The translations under genes were made by a program, and so were the position numbers. Of a stretch of 64,000 bases of DNA, positions 25,813 through 39,300 are shown piece after piece. Source of the stretch: Argopecten irradians (taxonomy: Eukaryota > Mollusca > Bivalvia > Pectinida > Pectinidae); NCBI RefSeq assembly GCF_041381155.1, contig NC_091147.1, positions 36,317,553 to 36,381,552 of the forward strand. Reading direction: 5' to 3'. Positions within the stretch are counted from its first letter, which is position 1; the number at the start of each line of letters is the position of its first letter. Under the pieces are notes generated by a model. The model made no database searches. It saw nothing but the letters and a program-made list of their open reading frames with translations, and was not told the DNA's origin.

Positions 25813-27489
25813 TTGATGGCAAAAACCGAGCAGGGAACTCGAATATCGATTTGACTATTGCATTTTTAAACAGGTGATATTGAGGCAAGCTCACGCGTCT
25901 ACATCACGTCTGCACCTTCCATTTAGTTTTATAATTGTATATACCTGTATTGTTATGGCGATACCCTTTTGACGATATGGCTGGCTCTGCCATGGACGAG
26001 TAATTCCTCCTTCATTTCTGTTTTATAACTGTTTAACTAACTTACCACATGTACATCTCGATCTTTTTTCATAAACTTCAATAAAATCTTGATTAAATTT
26101 AGTTCCACCGCGTTTCATAGAGGATCGGACAACATCTCATATATATGGGATTACGTTCTGACGTCTTTTCAAATTTACCAATCAAATTACCGACTCCAAT
26201 TTTCTTAACGACGACTAAACAACTTGCAGGGAGCTGTCAGAATTATGTTTTTGTTTGCAGTCATTTCGCCCAAAGAGCGCACAACATACCTACATTCACA
26301 TGCATTTTGTAACGAATGTCGTTTTCAGATTATATCTATATTGAGAAAACGCATTTTAAGCAGATATTTTATTACTTTTCTGTCCCGTGTTACATGAAAT
26401 AATGTAAAATTAAGATACTGGGACCTTGTGTTATTGATCTGTGTGTGTTTAATTTACGCGTAAGATTGTATCCTATATTGCATCTCCCGACTGTCATCGA
26501 TTTATCCATGTATCATAAATTATTCTGCATCGATACACCAACTATCCAATCCTCATGAAATGCATTCACACAATTGTATATTTATAATTGATGATGTTTT
26601 GCCCGGTTGTTATAGAGAGTTGTTATAGTCTACCGTAGAGCTCATTCTAACATTCGCTTAGTTGATAGAAATGTCTATAAGGAAGTTAAAGGCACAGTAC
26701 ATTTCCGAAACGGATTTTTTTTTAATTCTAACTGTAAATCGAGTTTGATAATTCATTACAGTCCCAAAAGTATTGGGTTTTTTTTTTATCTTACCGTTAA
26801 TTAAATACTAATCATCAGTTAACTAACGATCTTAAATACATAAATTAAATGTTAATTTCTATAACGCGGGTCGTCTTATGTTTCCCGCCGCCGTCCTAAA
26901 TACCGTGCGTTAGTTGACTATCACTGCACCAGACGGCAAAACTTCTCTAATAACATAGAATACGCAGGTTATCTTTCATTTGTTTGCTTGTTTGGTATTG
27001 TAACCTCATCTTAGGCTATTGGTATGGATATTCTGACGTTATATCTATTATAAACTAACTTCATATACTTTTGTTTCGGACACGTGGTAGCCCTTTAAAA
27101 TAATAAAACCAAATATGGAATGAGACACGTAAGCATGCCGATATCAAACCCAGCATATATCATACTAGGCTTACTTGAGTCCAAGGAAGCGTGATGTTTT
27201 ATTCATCTATTTTATTTAACAACATTTTATTGTTACCATTATATACAGAAGAATTGAAATTTCAAGCTTATATAAGGCCCTCTCCCAATACAATTATACA
27301 ACAAACATACATCATACATGTTTATGCAAGATGAGTTTTAAAGGTTTTAAGAAGAGAAAAAAACATAGGTTGAACAGAATAATGAGCATTAATCTAATTT
27401 ATAGTTATCTGCGACCTAATAACACCTGTCTAAATGTATCCTCTTTACATCATCTTCACGTATCTAATGTTAATTTCTGTCTGATTCGA

Positions 27490-27790
27490 AGCGGTTTATG
27501 ATGAGAATTCACTCAGATTTTTGTGTTATATCTCCATAACTTAAAAAAATATATTCAAATTAATCCGTATAATTCAATTTACTAAAGATAAACTATTCAA
27601 AATTCCGAATTCATTTAGGAACTCTTTTTTCTATGAAATCGTTACGCAGATCAGCCAATCAGAAGCAACGTTATAAACGGCGACGCCATATTTTCCTTTA
27701 TGGGCTGATAAAGTAAATGCTTAAGCCAATGGAAATGCTTGATACAAGCAAAATTAAATTAATAAGGTTTAAATCATTGTTTAGGATATA
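27490..27790 (-). mobile_element. Hairpin repeat family H1, single-arm copy
   Basis: Reads GCGGTTTATGATGAG, CACTCAGATTTTTGTG, then ATTCAATTTACTAAAGATAA and AGCCAATCAGAAGC. This is the reverse of the left arm and left flank of the 12.1-12.5 kb copy, without the second arm. Confidence 0.7.
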
Positions 27791-28875
27791 AATAAAACTA
27801 TTTTTAGGCTGACATGTAAAATGTTAGGCTTCTTTTCCCTAAAAGATAAATAGTAGTTTTGTGCGTTTGCAAGAGGCTTTTTAAACATTTGATATAAAGG
27901 ACTCTGTCTAACTTCCAGATCAAATTGATTCCAGAGATGAAAAGAAAAGAAAAGAAAACGATAAACATGTCGGTAATTTAGTCATTAGTAATTGTGTCAG
28001 TCATGTAGTTTATAATGTTTACTTTTTTAGGAGAGGTAATAAAGTCGGAAGATTGTCAGGAGCAAGATTGTTTCATTCATTTCATTTGTCTCGGTTTTTA
28101 TCATTTACACAATTAACTGTGATGCACCTGTTTCTGAGTGTTTCTGAGAACAGCTGATGAATTTTCAGTCAAGCATATTTGTATCGGTTTGCAAGGATAA
28201 ACTATATCTACATCCATCATTATTATGTAAATATAAGTGTACATAAATTGGACATATTTGAATTATCTCAAGCATAACCAAAACTATTTAAAATTTCGAG
28301 ATTTGCATAATTCATGCCAAAAATTGTCATAGTTTATGCTACTTTTTGTTGAAGCATTGACAGGATATCTCCCTAAAATTGCCACTCCTTAAACACTGTC
28401 ACTTAATGTCATAAGCTAAGCTTCAGCAAAGGTGGCGGCGACGCCGATAGAATATCAGTTAAATGAGAGAAAATACACATTGCAGAAAAATACAGATTCA
28501 GTATATATTACTCACCTGAAACTTAAAACATTCTGTCCAAGCTTTGTGTCAGTTATAGAATACAATGGCTTTCATAAAGTCACGAGGATGACCGATTCCA
28601 CGTAGAAATGTAAAGTACCATTCCTCTCTAAACCTCCGATTACAAAGTCTTTCACTCCTACAAATGTACTTACACTATGTAATGTATGGTTTTGTTTGTT
28701 GTTTTTTTTACATATATATATCATTTCCTCATTATTATTGTTATTATTATCCAATGCTGTTTTTTGTCTGATTTAGTGATTTCGATTAAGGAGCAAAGTC
28801 CACCTCGTCAGCACGTGCAATTGAGGACGAACACCTAGCAGAATGTACCCATTGTTTTCACGTTGTTTCTATCTA

Positions 28876-29266
28876 GAGAGACGTAATAACAAGAAATTGA
28901 GAGACATAATGACAAGAAATTGAGAGACATAATGACAAGAAATTGAGAGACATAATGACAAGAAATTGAGAGACATAATGACAAGAAATTGAGAGACATA
29001 ATGACAAGAAATTGAGAGACATAATGACAAGAAATTGAGAGACATAATGACAAGAAATTGAGAGACATAATGACAAGAAATTGAGAGACATAATGACAAG
29101 AAATTGAGAGACATAATGACAAGAAATTGAGAGACATAATGACAAGAAATTGAGAGACATAATGACAAGAAATTGAGAGACATAATGACAAGAAATTGAG
29201 AGACATAATGACAAGAAATTGAGAGACTTAATGACAAGAAATTGAGAGACGCAATGACAAGCAATC
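28876..29266 (+). repeat. 23-bp minisatellite, 17 units
   Basis: Unit GAGAGACATAATGACAAGAAATT. Almost invariant inside, with variants only in the first and last two units. Because 23 is not a multiple of 3 and no minus-strand frame meets a stop, all three minus frames stay open with a 23-residue period. These are not genes. Confidence 0.97.
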
Positions 29267-30174
29267 TAACATACGATTATTCATGGGAAATTGTCTTCCT
29301 TCATCAAGAAAAAAATATCCATTAAACAAAACCGTAGAAACTTTGTCTCATAAACTGTCATTCTCATTATGTTATTCAGATGGAAGCGTGCGATGGGAGC
29401 TTGACATTTTATCCATTTATACGAGAAGTTGCCATATGCTTTTTCCGTCCAATTTGAAAGTGGCTTCATCTAGTTAAAGTTAAAGACAAAATATTATCGA
29501 GTTACGAAATGTTAGCTTATTTATTAGTTATTTCATAACTTATGCATTCATTATAACACATAAAAGTATCATTTACATTTGCTTAACTCGAGCTCTTACG
29601 TTCACGCTTCCTTAGACACGTACACCATCACACATATGCATACACAAACACAGGTTGCTATTAGCAAATATTTTACAATTATGACATAAATCGTTGCGTA
29701 TTTTATATCACAACCATGATGTATTATTTACATATATACATTAAACACCCATGTATAACATTAAACAATTCCAAGCTTTAGCTGTTGGTTTAGATTATCA
29801 TCGTATTAAAACCAATAGTTATTTAAGGATGTTCTCTCGTATATTCGATATGTAAATTGCGTGTACATTTTGGGAAACTGGAATGTGGAACGTTTTTCCT
29901 TTTTATAGTGCTATCTCACTGAAGCATACTGCAAGAGACACGGAACAAGCATACCCCACTCAGTCATATTATATTACGGGGAAACCAGTCGTCCCATTTC
30001 ATTCAAATTTAGTGTTGAAAAGAAGCAGGAAATACCACATTTATAGACTAAAGTGTGTCTCGACCAGGGGACAGAACCAAGAGTCTTCATCGCAGGGGTG
30101 AGCACTCAACAAAATGAATCTACCCTTTAAACAAAACTCGCTTTGAGCAATGAGCAAGATTGATATATCTATAT

Positions 30175-30314
30175 TTAGTGAGCAATGAACGATGTCTCTT
30201 CTGGACTAACACCTTCGTCTTCTGACGTCACTGGTCCCTGTCTTTTCTGTGTGTTCTTTGGTATGAATAATATCATCACCGCGCCGAGAGCGGATGCCAC
30301 AACGAATAAACAAC
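30175..30314 (-). CDS. MCT-like transporter coding exon 5: last helix and C-terminal tail
   Basis: Encodes CLFVVASALGAVMILFIPK, then an acidic, Ser/Thr/Pro-rich cytosolic tail ending SFIAH and TAA. Confidence 0.87.
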
Positions 30315-33300
30315 CTGAAGTAAGATTGTAATCAAACTAGTGGGTAGTTGTTAAAAAGTCATCTTTTTCCCTTTTAATGAAAATTTTTATCAAAGTTTTA
30401 ACGAAAAGGGTTATTCAATTTTTATTATAACAGATGTTATCGAAAGTAGTAACATTATGTTTGTGATACACAAATATTATTTGAATTTATTTTTAACGAA
30501 CGTATACATCATCTGCATATCGACAACTGATATCTTAGAATGTGAAACATCATCTGCATATCGACAACTGATATCTTAGAATGTGAAACATTAGGCATTT
30601 CTGAAAATTTCTTAAAGCAGATATGATAATTATCTAATACGTTACTAGAAACCAACCAACTACATGATTATTCATAGACCACAGTGCTAAAGGTTAGTAA
30701 TGTAGTATTAAAACAGCTGGATTTCTCGTTAACACTAGAAAAAGAAAGATTTGGTCCTTCAGCTCAAACTCTAACCATGGCAGCCATTTTGAAATTAGAT
30801 GTATTTTTGCAATGGAAGATCCTTCTAATTGATATTTCGAAAGTAAATTTCAATCGGGATTTCCAAATTCATATCATTGTTACCTAGGGTTAATTACCTG
30901 TCAGAAAATATTTTTACTTTTGAAATTCATTATTAACCAGCCAATCAGTGGTCGGGTCACAATTCTATCCTTGGCTCAATCTTCCATTTCGAGGGTCCAT
31001 TCTTTATTTAGTTCATTGTTCCCTACTAAGGAGATGCCAGCTGATGCCGGCACTAGTGTTTATACCGAAATGAGGAGGGGATTTTGTTTTTATGCACGTG
31101 GATAATTCTTTTCGGTTTTGTAAGACTGACATCATAAAAGGGACAATTATTTTCAGGAATTGAAAAGATCTTAAATTTCATGAAAGTACAGTATGTCATA
31201 CGTAAGAATATTTATCTTATACATACCTAGAAAGAGGAATGCGTGAAGATAACTACCTGCACTTACTATTTTACCTGTAAATATATATTGGATTGCAACA
31301 TTACACATCATGCATCAAAAGCAATGGCTACATCACTAACAGGTGAGCGTCATATGGTCGGATTTCAAGGAAACGAATACATAATATGACAAAATACCGA
31401 TATGCAAAGCAGAACACATGATTATGGAAAAAGGAAAATATATATTTAAGAAATGAATTAATGAGTTAATTATTTATAAAATATTAAACTAAATAAAATC
31501 TCTTTGTAACGATAACCGATATAATCTGCAAAATCGATATAATCTGCAAACTATTTGAAAGATCTTTTTATCTCAACGCAAAGAACTTGCGTTGTCAGCT
31601 TGAAACTTGTACTTTAGCCGGAACAGGCATCTATGCTGGACAGAAGTTAAGATGACAAAACCTAAAAATTAATAACTATTTTGTAACAGGAGTAGGACAC
31701 CCTACCAGCATTTTATATACATATACATTCTGTCTTTGCATATTACAGAGTTGTCTGCCTTTGCGGTTAGCCATTGATTGAGACGTCGCGTGTTTGTGAG
31801 TCTAATGTGATTTTGAACCAGAAAAAGGCAGTATATCTTTCAGATACAAAACATGCTGACGTCACATTGATACCTACTCAAAAGGGCAGATAACTATATG
31901 TTATACGCAATGGCGGAATTTTACATACTTGTAATTATTGGACCCATAAGGAAGCCGATACCAGAAACAAACAGTTCCATCCCGACAGCTGCAGCAAATC
32001 GGTCCAGTCCGACGATATCCACAGCTATCTGACTGAGCAGAACGAATGTTCCTGCTGAATACAACCCCAAAAGGAAGGCATATATAATTTTACCCCAAAA
32101 CACCTTCCCAATTGCAGGGAAGCATAATGTCAGAACGCCAACAATTCCCCAGGATCCGAAGTACACTAATTTTCCGTCAATCCCGCCGTCGACGGCAGCC
32201 ATACCGGTTAATAGTCGTGACAATGTACTTCCGATGCCAAATATAGACATAAGGTAGGCTGCTTCCGTCGGCGACGAACCGGTGGAAGCGTAAAAATCCG
32301 GAAGTAATAATGTACAACTGTTTATACCAGAACTCCAACACAATATACTAAGGCACATGAATATAAATCCATTACTGTTGAACAAACTAACATAGTCTAA
32401 CAGAGAAGAACAGATATTGTTTAATTTCAAGTATTCCTTGACGCCAAACTGCGATGAAATCACTTGGTGTCGTTTGACCTCCATTTTATGTGGTCTAAGA
32501 AAAGCACCAAATGCACAAGTTTGAAAAGAAATACCTCCAATAAGGAGGAAGGCACTGTCAATTCCGTAAATGTCAATGAATATTCGTATAAGAGGAGGAA
32601 AAATAACAATTCCAAAGCCAGTTCCAACCAAAATAGCACCGGTAGCTAGTGTTCGTTGTTTCTGGAAGTAGTAACCTATGGAAACAACGGCCCCAATGTT
32701 GGAGAACGACTGACCAAATCCTGAAGGAAAGATAATAAATGTATTTGTAATATAGAACACATCAATATTACGTAAATTGCATGTATATGAACATTGTGCA
32801 TGAGAGAAAATATGTTGATATTTGTGGTAATCCGTGGTGAAACACCAAATGAGATCAACGAAATTTTAAAGCAAATCATTCTATATTTTTATGTAGTATT
32901 CATGTTCGCGTTCATTCAAATTTCGTGCAATTTTTGTACAAAGTAAGAACTGCTTTGTGTATGCAATTATCCATCTTTGCACGCCAACAGCACAGGAGCT
33001 TAACATAATGTCAATAATATAAGGCATTAATATATTTATTAAAATACCGCTAAAATGTACTACATATGTATATTATGTTTTTATATAGCACATATGAAAT
33101 ATATAATTAACATAAAGTCAAGCATCTTAACCAAGGGTTACGATTCATCTACTCCTCTTTAAGAGGAGATGGAGGATCGCATAGAGCGCAACCCTTGGCT
33201 ACCCATGCTAAACCTCCTATCAAATATAAGTGACTTTTTAAAGAATCTAATAGTTAACTTACCAGCGAAAATTCCATATGAGAAAAATAAAAATTCAAAT

Positions 33301-36300
33301 TTTGGAGCAAAACATGACAAAGCAAATCCAATCATGTTGAGACTTCCGCCAATTATGACGCATGCGCGACAGCTGAAACTGTTCACCAATGCACTTCCAA
33401 TGGGAGCTGCAATATACAATATTTTAGACAAAAGAGGTCTGAGTCGATGTCACATGGAAAATGAAAGCATTATTTAACATGATGCATAATTTATTTTTAT
33501 AAAGAAGGTATTCCAGAGTTTTTATTATCATTATTAATTTCATCTCTTGTTTGAAACCCTGGGCATGAATACAATGTATTGGCAAGATGTCAAGATTTGT
33601 ACCCCATCTTTGCTGCTTCTCATTTATGATGCTGAATTTAAATGTCAAAATAATTATAATAATTGTATAACAAGCAATATTTTGAAACGATAATTCATTA
33701 ATAAACGTCCGCTCCAACATCAATTTTATTATGCTGTCTTTGATTGTAGTAAATAAAAAGCAGCAAATCAGCTGAAGGTTCTGATCAAGTTCAGGCCAAC
33801 ATAAAGGAGGGGTATCACTTTGGGCCGTTTTACGCCCACTCATTGATAAGCAAAATATATTGCATGAAGATACCTTAGGGTCAGCTGCATATTAGATGCT
33901 AATCAGAATATCCGATTTTTTCTGCGCTAACAGTAATTATAGGGGTCAAAGGTCAATGGGTGAAAATTCACATATTCATTGTTTAAGTCCTAATTAACTC
34001 AATATTGGAATAGAGATTATTATTTGAAGTTTTTGCATGCAAATATTGGATTTGTGAAGTTCAGTTCAGAAAACTGCTTAAAACTTTAAAAAGTAGGCCA
34101 CAGTGACCTAGTTAAGTATTTGTTCGATTTTAGCATTAAAAACTTTAGTATGCTTCCTGAAAACTCTTCGATTTCATAGCATGAGATTGATGATTAGTAC
34201 TGCATGTGGATCTTGACATGACCTGGGTAAGATGATTACATTCTAGGGGCACATTTGCTAGGTCAAATGGGCAATGATTTGGACAATCGCTGTTGACTTG
34301 CGACTTTGAAGATGTTCCGTCTGAGGAGTCGATAAAGCCTATGGAGGATAATCCTCTGATGACGCATGTAGAGTTACGATTCAGGAATTTATTCCAATAT
34401 CATTAAAGGCATGTTATATATATCAACATTTTAAGAGTGTTCACTTGATGTTTTGCTCGATCACTTACAGAATGAAATACGAAAACAACTTTTAACTTAA
34501 ACGGCCATCTGGGATTCAAAAATGGCGGTCATCTTAAAATTAAAATAAGAATCAAAAGTATATGTAATCTCATTATATTTGCTTAAAGTCAGCTTAGCCA
34601 ATTAGATGCATTATATAGATATAGCTCGCAAAGTTGGTGGCCATCTTGATATACAAAGAATCTTGTAGAATTTTCTGATATCAGTATTACAAGAACTGAT
34701 TATATCTTGATTTGCAGATTGTCGTTAAATTGTGATTAAGCTAAGTGATTTTTCAACAACCGACCCAAAATGTTTGTTTAGATGAAATACCACGTAAGTA
34801 TACCTTAAGTTAACTGAGGGAACATTTTGACATGTTTTTAATTTTTTCGATTATCTATTGAAAACAAGGTTGATGAATTATGAACCGAAACTTGGAAAGA
34901 AGACTGAGAAATATGATTATGGCTTATTTTCATTAATTATAATATAGAAGAAATGCACTGTAAAATTCTTGTTTGATATGCCTTATCTATGTTTAGATGG
35001 AAATATACCTGCAGCAATCGCGTTACAATTACATGTACACTGTTAAAATGTGAAATTAATTTGTAGATAACAACTTGGCCATATATACTTATTTCACTAC
35101 ACAGTAGGTGTAAATATAGCGGCATTTTCAGCTGTTATTTGTACATATAACCTATTTATTATAAGTGTTCAGTCTCAAAATATCGACAATTTGGTGATGA
35201 TTAACATATATGAAAAGTTCTTCATGATTTGTGAGCATGAAAATTACGGCACATACAATTTTTACCACTATGACAATGCGGCCTCTAACTTATTTTAGAG
35301 GTCAATTTCAATTTTTTTTAAATATTATATTCATCGAATGGATTGGGCATCAGGCTACGCATATTAATATTCTTTGCAGTCTGCGTTGATAACAATATCA
35401 GATGTATACATACAAAATATCATATTTACATAAATCAATGATTTAAAGGTCAAAGATATGTAATCCATAGGACACCGATATGACGTAGACTGAAAATTAC
35501 TCACGTACTAATTATGCGCTTTCATCACTTGTCATTCTTAATACGTTTCACATTTCACGAAGTTCATAAAGCTACACTCAACAAGTACGTATTACCGATC
35601 TGTCATGAAATGCAACTGCTGACATTAAAAAAATAAACACTACAACAGCATCAAAAGAAACACAAAACATTATATTTAAAAAACGAATGAAAAAAAATCA
35701 GTAGGAACATAACACAAAAAAGGATCGATTCATCTGACATGGAACTAATTTGTAATATATCACATACATATTATGTGATATCTTCAATATATCATGTATA
35801 TTTAGAAACAAATGTTACGTTGTTTTAATCAATAATTAAGATTTCGATGACAAATGTAATACATTGGATCGCCATCTTGATTATTAACAATTATTTATTT
35901 AAACAGTAGCATGAACCGGCAATCGAAAACAAAACATTTAAAGATTAAATATTTCATGGACGAATTCTTATAGTACTTCAGTGGTTATGTGACCATCATT
36001 TGTCGAAAAAAAACATTTCAGTTACGTGACAAGACATTAAACGTATAATGTAAATATGTCCATTGTTTTACATACCTAAAGCGGTATGTACTGTATTTAT
36101 ATAGATATCAATTGTTAAAGTCTGTCCAAGCTGTTAAATTATCCATGTTTTCTTTATCGAAATTGTACCACAAGTAGTGAATGGAAACTACACTGTATAA
36201 CACAAAGCATTTGTTATGCATTTATGGGTACAAATGGATCTAAATTTAGATTTGTTTTCAAAATGGATGTACATTTTTTATTCAAAATTTTAACAAACTG

Positions 36301-39300
36301 CTTCATCAATATCAGGGTCACATGGTTTTTGGAAATGCAGTAACTAACATGTAATTATTCATATATAAATATTATGGGTCCGGGTGTTCAAAGTGTGGTT
36401 AGCTTAATCAATTGATTGAATATTATTTTTATTTTATAAATTATGTAAATATATCTTCTCGAAAATGAGAAAGCAGGAAAAGAAAAGAGTTCTTAAAGAT
36501 TCTCCACCGCTGACAAATGTTTTTTTTTCACTATTAAAAAAAGGATCGGACGATTTAGTATATTTCTTCTCTTACAAAATTTACTTACTTTACACCATTA
36601 CCACCATTGAAACGTTTGAGCTTCAAATTTTACTTCAAGATAAAAATATAAGAAATATTTAATTGCATCCCGAAAAAAATCCTTGGCACTATGTTCTATA
36701 ATAGAACGAAGTTCTGCACCAAAGGCGAAATAAATTATTTTATATTATTTTTGTGTTAATTAGACATATATATACACAATTAAACACCAATGGTTGTTCA
36801 AATGATGAGTATCATTTATGGTCTGTCGGCGGCGGAGCATCTTTAAGAATCTTGTAAAAATTTCTGATATCAGTATTACAAGAACTGATTTTATCTTGTT
36901 TTGAAAATTGTCGTCAAATTGAGATTAAGCTAAGTGATCTTTCAACAACCGACCCAAATGAAATACCACGTAAGTATACCTTAAAGATGCTCCACCGCTG
37001 ACAAATGGTATTTTTTCACTATCAAAAACAGGAGCAGACGATTTAGTATTTTTCTTCAGTTAAAAAAGTTACTTACTTTACACCATTACCACCATTGAAA
37101 AGTTTGAGCTTCTAATTTTACTTTAAGTTAAAAATATGAAAAATAATTAATTGCATCCCGAAAAAATTCCGTGGCACTATATCCTATATGGAATGAAGTA
37201 CTGACTGCGCATGCACCAAAGGCGAAATAAATTATTTTATATTATTGTTGTGTTAATTAGACATATATATACACGATTAAACACCAATTATTGTTCAAAT
37301 GATGAATATCATGTATGCTCTGTCGGCGGTGGAGCATCTTTAAGTTAACTGAGGGAACATTTTGACATGGTTTTTTTTCGATCATCTATTGGAAACAGGG
37401 TTAATGAATTATGCACCGAAAATTGGAAAGAAGACTGAGAAATATGTACGATGGCTTATTTTCATTAATTATAATACAGAAGAAATGCACTGTAAAATTC
37501 TTGTTTGTTATGCCTTATCTATGTTAAGATGGAAATATACCTGCAGCAATCGCGTTACAATTACATGTACACTGTAAAATTGTGAAATGAATTTGTAGAT
37601 CACAACTTGGCTTCATGTCTGACCATATATACTCATTTCATTACACAGTAGATGTAAATATAGCAGCATTTGCAGCTGTTATTTGTACATATAACCTATG
37701 TATTATAATTGTTCAGTCTCAAAATATCGATAAGGTGATGATTAACATACAATGTATATGAAAAGTTCTTCATGATTTCTGAGTATGAAAATGACGGCAC
37801 ATACTATTTTAACCGCTATGACAATACGGCCTCAAACTTATTTTACAGGTCAATTTCAATTTTTTAAAATATTATATTCATCGAATGGATTTGAAATCAG
37901 GCTACGCATATTCAAATCCTTTGCAGTCTGCGTTGATAGCAATATCAGATGTATACATACAAAATATTTTTTTTTACATAAATTAATGATTTCAAGGTCA
38001 AAGATATGTAAATACATAGGACACCGATATGGCGTAGACTGAAACTCACTCACGTACTGATTATGCGCTTTCATCACTTGTCATTCTTAATACGTTTCAC
38101 ATTTCACGAAGGTCAAAAAGCTACACTCAGCAAGTACGTATTACCGATCTGTCATGAAATGCAACTGCTGACATTTAAAAAAATAAACACTACAACAACA
38201 TCAAACGAAACACACAACATTATATTTAAAAAAGAATGAAAAAATCAATACAAACATCACACAGAAAAGGATCGAATCATCTGACATGAAACTAATTTGC
38301 AATATATTCCATTTTGGTTAAAATTCTTTGTCACATAAATATTATGTGATATCTTCAATAGATCATGTATATTTATAACCAGATGTTACGTATATTTCAG
38401 TCAGCTGTTGTTATATTGAAATTTCTGGTATGTGATATAATCACGTATGAAGCATTGCGCTGTTCTTAGATGAACTTTGACCTCAGTAATATGTTATTAT
38501 CCAATATTCCAGTAACACATTCGAAACACATTGGGCAGATGCAGTGTACAAATTACAGGTCGACTGTTTTCCCCGAGTATTCCAGCTTGCATTAGCCATC
38601 TAAATCTAGAGCATCCTTAAATCATCCGGTTGTATATGGGACATTCAACCAAAAACCCGAATATCCATTCAAAATTTTTGAAAAATGAGCAAAGCAAGTA
38701 ATCGCTATCGCGGATTCCGGTATACTATAGAGACCGGAATCGGTCGAGGTTTGCGGCATGTTTGGTGCTTTCTATTGATATTTTCTCACGAGTTTATATA
38801 AGCTCATTATAAGGGAAGTCAGCAACTGCATCCATTATTTCGAATCTCCCTAACACCTTCTCAAACGTGGTCTTTCGTTGTCCGATGAACCATTAGCCAT
38901 GATAGTTACCCCCTGTGTTTTATCACTGTGTTTTATGGGACCATATATATATATAACGGCTGATAATGTATATAAGATGTGTTATTCGACCCGGAGATCC
39001 AGTTTCCGACCTTGAGCTCAAGGCCCGTTCTGCTTTCAATTTGAATAAGATTTCTATGGAATGTTCTATGTGCACCACTTAGTTGGCAGCCATCTCCAAC
39101 AGTCGTGCACGATCATGTCTTACCACTGCCTGGGACCGTATACGGCTGATAATGTATATAAGATGTATTATTTGACCAGGAGATCCATTTTCCGACCTTG
39201 AGCTCAAGGCCCGTTCCGCTTTCAATTTGAATAAGATTTGTATGGAATGTTCTATGTGCACCACTTAGTTGGCAGCCATCTCCAACTAGTCGTGCACGAT

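Larger units (their letters stand above)
25351..30174. other. Intergenic region between receptor and transporter genes
   Basis: The two genes converge here. Apart from candidate poly(A) signals, the H1 repeat (27490-27790) and the 23-bp minisatellite (28876-29266), no gene or RNA is recognised. Short frames are unsupported by composition or motifs. Confidence 0.6.

Noticed and set aside
28835..29264. Three overlapping minus-strand frames of 113-131 codons with repeating SLCLSISCHYVSQFL-like sequence
   Set aside because: They are produced by the 23-bp minisatellite, which has no stop in any minus frame. The same 23-residue cycle appears in all three.
33407..33431. Earlier acceptor (CGACTCAG) for transporter coding exon 2
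   Set aside because: It would enter in the wrong phase relative to coding exon 1; the acceptor at TATTGCAG keeps phase and gives the conserved APIGSALVN.
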